From: an uncultured Pirellulales bacterium
GTDB lineage: Bacteria > Planctomycetota > Planctomycetia > Pirellulales > Lacipirellulaceae
Length of the DNA stretch: 16,008 bases
Reading direction: 5' to 3'
Assembly: GCA_947258835.1 (NCBI GenBank)
Contig: CAMYJY010000034.1
Coordinates: forward strand, 1-16,008
Part shown: piece after piece, positions 13,564-16,008 of the stretch
Layout of the letters: each line of letters starts with the position of its first letter
How positions within the stretch are numbered: the stretch's first letter is position 1
Notes under the pieces: generated by a model
Database searches by the model: none
What the model was told of the DNA's origin: nothing
The model's input: the letters and a program-made list of their open reading frames with translations, nothing else
Program-made: the position numbers and the translations under genes

Positions 13564-14492
13564 TCGTATTTCTCCCGCATCCGGCTGAGGATCCACTGCG
13601 CGCATACGTTGAGCAGGAGCGTCGACACAAACAGCGACAACCCCACGGCAAAAATCGTTCGATGTTCCAGGGAGCCCGCCGGAATATCGCCCTGGCTCAC
13701 CTCCACGATGTAGGCCGTCATCGTCTGCACGCTGGTGAGCGGATTGAGGGTCAGCTTGGCCTCGGCACCGGCTGCCAGGGAAACCGCCATGGTTTCACCC
13801 ACGGCCCGCGTAATGGCCAAAATGAACGAGGCCATAATTCCGGAAAGGGCGGCCGGGACGATAACCCGGAGGGTGACATCAAGTTTCGTCGCGCCCAGCG
13901 CGTAAGCGCCTTCCCGCAGGGACCGGGGCACACTCCGTAAGACGTCTTCACTCAAGGAGATGATCATGGGGAGAATCATAATTCCCACGACAATGCACGC
14001 GTTGAGTGCGTTGAACAAATCCGCCTGGGGAAATACCTGCCGAACTAGCGGGGAAACAAAGACCACCGCCACATAGCCAAAGACGACCGAAGGGATCCCC
14101 GCCAGGATTTCCAACAGCGGTTTGACGATGTCGCGCGTGGCCGGCGCGGCGTACTCGCTCAGGTAAATGGCCGTTCCCAGGCCCAGCGGGATGGCAAACA
14201 TCGCGGCGCCCCCCGCCACCAAAAAAGTGCCGCAAAACAGTGGCAAAATACCAAAGTGCTGCGGCTCAAACAGCGGCGCCCACTTGGTGCCCGTCAAAAA
14301 CTCCAGGGGTGCAACTTGGCGAAAAAAGGGGATCGATTGTGACAGCAGCACCAGCACAATGCCGATGGTCGTGATCACGGAAACAACCGCACAGGCCACC
14401 AGCAGGCCGTGAATGGCGGCTTCCAACCAACGAAAGCCCCCGGGGGATAATGTCCCTTTGGCAGTGGTCGGACTACTTGGCAAACTTGCCAT
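13560..14492 (-). CDS. pstC: Phosphate ABC transporter permease PstC
   Basis: A 310-residue inner-membrane permease partnering PstA. Membrane segments include AIHGLLVACAVVSVITTIGI near the N-terminus and a glycine/alanine-rich core (IPLGLGTAIYLSEYAAP). The EAA-type loop is EGAYALGATKLDVTLRVIVPAALSG, and AITRAVGETMAV is typical of PstC. Only a weak ribosome-binding site (GAGAAA) precedes the ATG. The gap to pstS is 220 bases and is filled by a repeat element, unlike the tight spacing further down the cluster. Confidence 0.95.
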   Translation of the reverse strand: MASLPSSPTTAKGTLSPGGFRWLEAAIHGLLVACAVVSVITTIGIVLVLLSQSIPFFRQVAPLEFLTGTKWAPLFEPQHFGILPLFCGTFLVAGGAAMFAIPLGLGTAIYLSEYAAPATRDIVKPLLEILAGIPSVVFGYVAVVFVSPLVRQVFPQADLFNALNACIVVGIMILPMIISLSEDVLRSVPRSLREGAYALGATKLDVTLRVIVPAALSGIMASFILAITRAVGETMAVSLAAGAEAKLTLNPLTSVQTMTAYIVEVSQGDIPAGSLEHRTIFAVGLSLFVSTLLLNVCAQWILSRMREKYE

Positions 14493-14529
14493 CGGTGTTT
14501 CTCTGTTCCGTGCAGGCCCCAGTCTACGG

Positions 14530-14683
14530 CTCTCTTTTCAGCCCTTCCTGCGGCAACAAAAGGAACCACAGCGAACGCGACGACGAATAGGGGCCTAGTT
14601 TTCGTTTTTTGATTCGTTGTTTCCGTCGTTTCGTCGTGGTTCAGAATTCTCAGCTGGTGGGCTGGGGCGAAGCCCCAGCCCAC
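14530..14683. repeat. ~160-bp dispersed hairpin repeat, copy B, inside the pstS-pstC spacer
   Basis: It is related to copy A at 8041-8200 and in the same orientation: CCTGCGGC, AGGAACCA, GCGACGACGAA, then GTCGTTTCGTCGTGGTTCA and AATTCTC. Inverted words (AACCAC... and ...GTGGTT) again frame the element. It ends with the 12-bp GC-rich stem listed separately. Its presence explains why pstS and pstC are 220 bases apart. Confidence 0.75.
14657..14683 (-). promoter_or_regulatory. GC-rich stem-loop between pstS and pstC
   Basis: GTGGGCTGGGGC (14657-14668), loop GAA, GCCCCAGCCCAC (14672-14683) form a perfect 12-bp stem. It lies 29 bases past the pstS stop in the transcript and has no T-run. It is therefore more likely a barrier to 3' decay or a partial terminator than a full stop. 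In other transporter operons such stems after the binding-protein gene let that gene be expressed above the membrane genes; that role here is inferred. Confidence 0.5.
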
Positions 14684-14712
14684 GACTATGGGCTCCAGAC
14701 ACGTGTCGGGCG

Positions 14713-15747
14713 CTAGAGGGCTGCTTGCATCAACTCTAGGTTGTTGTTGAGCACATCCTCGGGGGCCGCCACATACTTGGCCTTCACGGCCAGGTCCGCC
14801 GCGTTCTCTAAGTAAAACCGCACAAAGGCTTGGCCCTCGGGCCGCTGGAGCAACTTGGCATTCACGTAAATAAACAGCGGACGCGACAGTGGGGCGTAGG
14901 TGCCGTTTTTCACGGTCTCGTCACTCGGTTGGACCGGGCCGTTGCCCCCGTCGACGGCAATCAGCTTCAGTTTTTCGGCATTCTCTAAATAGTAGGCCAG
15001 ACCAAAATAGCCCAAGCCGCCCTTGTCGCCCGCAACCCCGCGAACCAGCATGTTGTCATTTTCGCTGGGATTGTAATCTGAGCGGCTGGCCTTCTTTTTC
15101 CCGTTGATCACCTCCGTAAAATACTCAAAGGTGCCCGAGGCCGTCCCCGGCCCATACAACTTGAACTCAATATCGGGCCAGGCCGGATTCACTTGATTCC
15201 AGTTGGTTATCTCCCCAGTGGCTTCCGGTTGCCAAATCGTCTTCAGCTGCGCGACGGTCATCGTGTCGACCCAGTCGTTGGCCGGGTTGGCCACCACCGC
15301 AATACCATCCAGGGCTACCGTGAATTCCACAAAATCAATGCCGCTGTCCCGGGCTTTCTCGACTTCCGAGTCCTTGATGCCGCGGGAGGCATCGCAGATG
15401 TCGATCTCTTCCAACAGGAATTTGCCCATCCCGGAACTGGTGCCGGAAACGCTCACGGAGACCGTGACATCCGGCTGCTCTTCCGCAAAGAGCTCGGAGG
15501 CAACCGCCGAAATCGGAAAGACGGTGCTGGAACCATCGATACGAATCGTGCCCGAGAATTGAGGCGTCTTGGCCGCGGATCCCTCCGTCGAGGTTCCCGA
15601 GCCAGCCGCGGCGGACGAACCAGTCGCGGCTGGGGGGGGAGTGGTTGATTTGCCGCAGCCGACGAGCCCCACACAGCTGATGCCCCAGATTGCCAAGACT
15701 AACCAAATTTTACTAGCACGCCTCGTTTCGCCTTGCACCATGGTCAC
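14713..15747 (-). CDS. pstS: Phosphate-binding lipoprotein PstS
   Basis: A 344-residue substrate-binding protein of the Pst importer. The N-terminus has a positively charged start, a hydrophobic stretch (IWLVLAIWGISCVGLVG) and a lipobox LVGC with lipidated Cys31. A Ser/Thr/Ala-rich tether runs to about residue 60. Phosphate-contacting motifs follow: IDGSSTVFPIS (69-79), SGTSSGMGKF and DASRGIKDSE. GTASGTFEYFTEVI and GDKGGLGYFGLAYY are also typical. The GTG at 15747 has AAGGA 8 bases upstream; an ATG two codons later (15741) with a nearby AGG is equally possible. It is the first gene of the cluster and has the Pho-box-like site upstream. Confidence 0.95.
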   Translation of the reverse strand: MTMVQGETRRASKIWLVLAIWGISCVGLVGCGKSTTPPPAATGSSAAAGSGTSTEGSAAKTPQFSGTIRIDGSSTVFPISAVASELFAEEQPDVTVSVSVSGTSSGMGKFLLEEIDICDASRGIKDSEVEKARDSGIDFVEFTVALDGIAVVANPANDWVDTMTVAQLKTIWQPEATGEITNWNQVNPAWPDIEFKLYGPGTASGTFEYFTEVINGKKKASRSDYNPSENDNMLVRGVAGDKGGLGYFGLAYYLENAEKLKLIAVDGGNGPVQPSDETVKNGTYAPLSRPLFIYVNAKLLQRPEGQAFVRFYLENAADLAVKAKYVAAPEDVLNNNLELMQAAL

Positions 15748-15803
15748 GCCTAAGTTCCTTAATTTGAAGGTGGATACGGTAATTTCTTCGCCGTTACTGG
15801 CAA

Positions 15804-15836
15804 ATCATAACACCGTTTGATGAAGATTGTGTGAAG
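15804..15836 (-). promoter_or_regulatory. Pho-box-like repeat and -10 element upstream of pstS
   Basis: On the minus strand CTTCAC (15836-15831) and CTTCAT (15825-15820) are 11 bases apart, the spacing of PhoB half-sites. Nine bases after the 18-bp box comes TATGAT (15809-15804). There is no good -35 hexamer, as expected for a PhoB-activated promoter where the box replaces it. The half-sites differ from the E. coli CTGTCAT word but keep its CTxxCAx pattern loosely. The leader to the GTG would be about 50 bases. Confidence 0.5.
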
Positions 15837-15841
15837 AAAAG

Positions 15842-15853
15842 AAGAATATTCTT
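15842..15853. repeat. 12-bp palindrome upstream of the Pho-box-like site
   Basis: AAGAATATTCTT is a perfect palindrome 5 bases upstream of the Pho-box-like repeat, relative to pstS. It may be an extra regulator site or simply AT-rich promoter DNA. Confidence 0.35.
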
Positions 15854-15890
15854 GTAGGGGCAGCACAACGAGCCGTCTACCCCCCAACTA

Positions 15891-15921
15891 CCACCCAACG
15901 CTGGTAACGATTTCTCCCAGC
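15891..15921 (+). repeat. Dispersed intergenic repeat, copy 3
   Basis: CCACCCAACGCTGGTAACGA, followed by TTTCTCCCAGC, matches copy 2 (4717-4747) at all but two of 31 bases. Like copies 1 and 2 it sits close to GTCATTCCC-containing repeat DNA. Confidence 0.75.
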
Positions 15922-15938
15922 AGAAAAGGATTTCCTGC

Positions 15939-16008
15939 GTCATTCCCAGCGCCACTTACCGTCATTCCCAGCGCCACTTACCGTCATTCCCAGCGCCACT
16001 TACCGTCA
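15939..16008. repeat. 22-bp tandem repeat running off the window end
   Basis: Three identical units at 15939-15960, 15961-15982 and 15983-16004 (each GTCATTCCCAGCGCCACTTA then CC) are followed by the first four bases of a fourth. There are no spacers. GTCATTCCC is also the first nine bases of the inverted-repeat element at 4622. The total unit number cannot be known from this window. Confidence 0.9.

Noticed and set aside
12746..13651. Minus-strand 301-codon frame overlapping pstA
   Set aside because: It is out of frame with the conserved PstA permease, which has the EAA loop and membrane segments; this frame has neither.
15939..16008. CRISPR array
   Set aside because: The units follow one another directly with no spacers, and no cas genes are present.

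Overview
The window looks like a piece of a Planctomycetota chromosome, probably a Pirellulales-like member. This is an inference from three things. There is a surface-type protein with an N-terminal LEPR/LS motif. The intergenic regions are rich in palindromic dispersed repeats. The GC content is moderately high, with many GTG/TTG starts. No rRNA, tRNA or CRISPR array was seen.

Left part (1-4020, + strand): the 3' two thirds of metH, cobalamin-dependent methionine synthase, whose 5' end lies outside the window. It is followed by about 560 bp without a gene, then an orphan TetR-family regulator. A strong hairpin follows that regulator.

Repeat-rich stretch (4021-5112): no intact gene. It holds two copies of a short dispersed repeat (a third lies at 15891-15921), a 70-bp inverted-repeat element made of two dRS3-like units, three tandem 23-bp units, and the frameshifted remnant of a GxxExxY-family gene.

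Middle (5113-10176): a minus-strand msrAB fusion (methionine sulfoxide reductase A+B) with an apparent signal peptide. Divergent from it is a LEPR/CARDB surface protein. Then come one copy of a ~160-bp hairpin repeat, a GNAT acetyltransferase, a perfect 28-bp palindrome, an internally deleted DUF2461 pseudogene (minus strand), and a two-gene DUF433/DUF5615 toxin-antitoxin-like module. That module is preceded by a promoter placed so that the message should be leaderless.

Right part (10185-15747, all minus strand): a complete phosphate-acquisition cluster in the order pstS, pstC, pstA, pstB, phoU, phoB. pstC/pstA overlap by ATGA, and pstB-phoU-phoB are closely spaced. PstS captures phosphate at the cell surface, PstC/PstA form the channel, PstB drives it with ATP, PhoU relays phosphate status and PhoB controls transcription. 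A sensor kinase (PhoR) is not in the window. A Pho-box-like 11-bp direct repeat lies ahead of a -10 element upstream of pstS. A second copy of the ~160-bp hairpin repeat, ending in a 12-bp GC-rich stem, sits between pstS and pstC, where it could set the pstS:pstCAB expression ratio. The window ends inside a 22-bp tandem repeat.

No clearly new multi-gene system was found. The most unusual material is the repeat landscape, the gene remnants and the probable regulatory sites.
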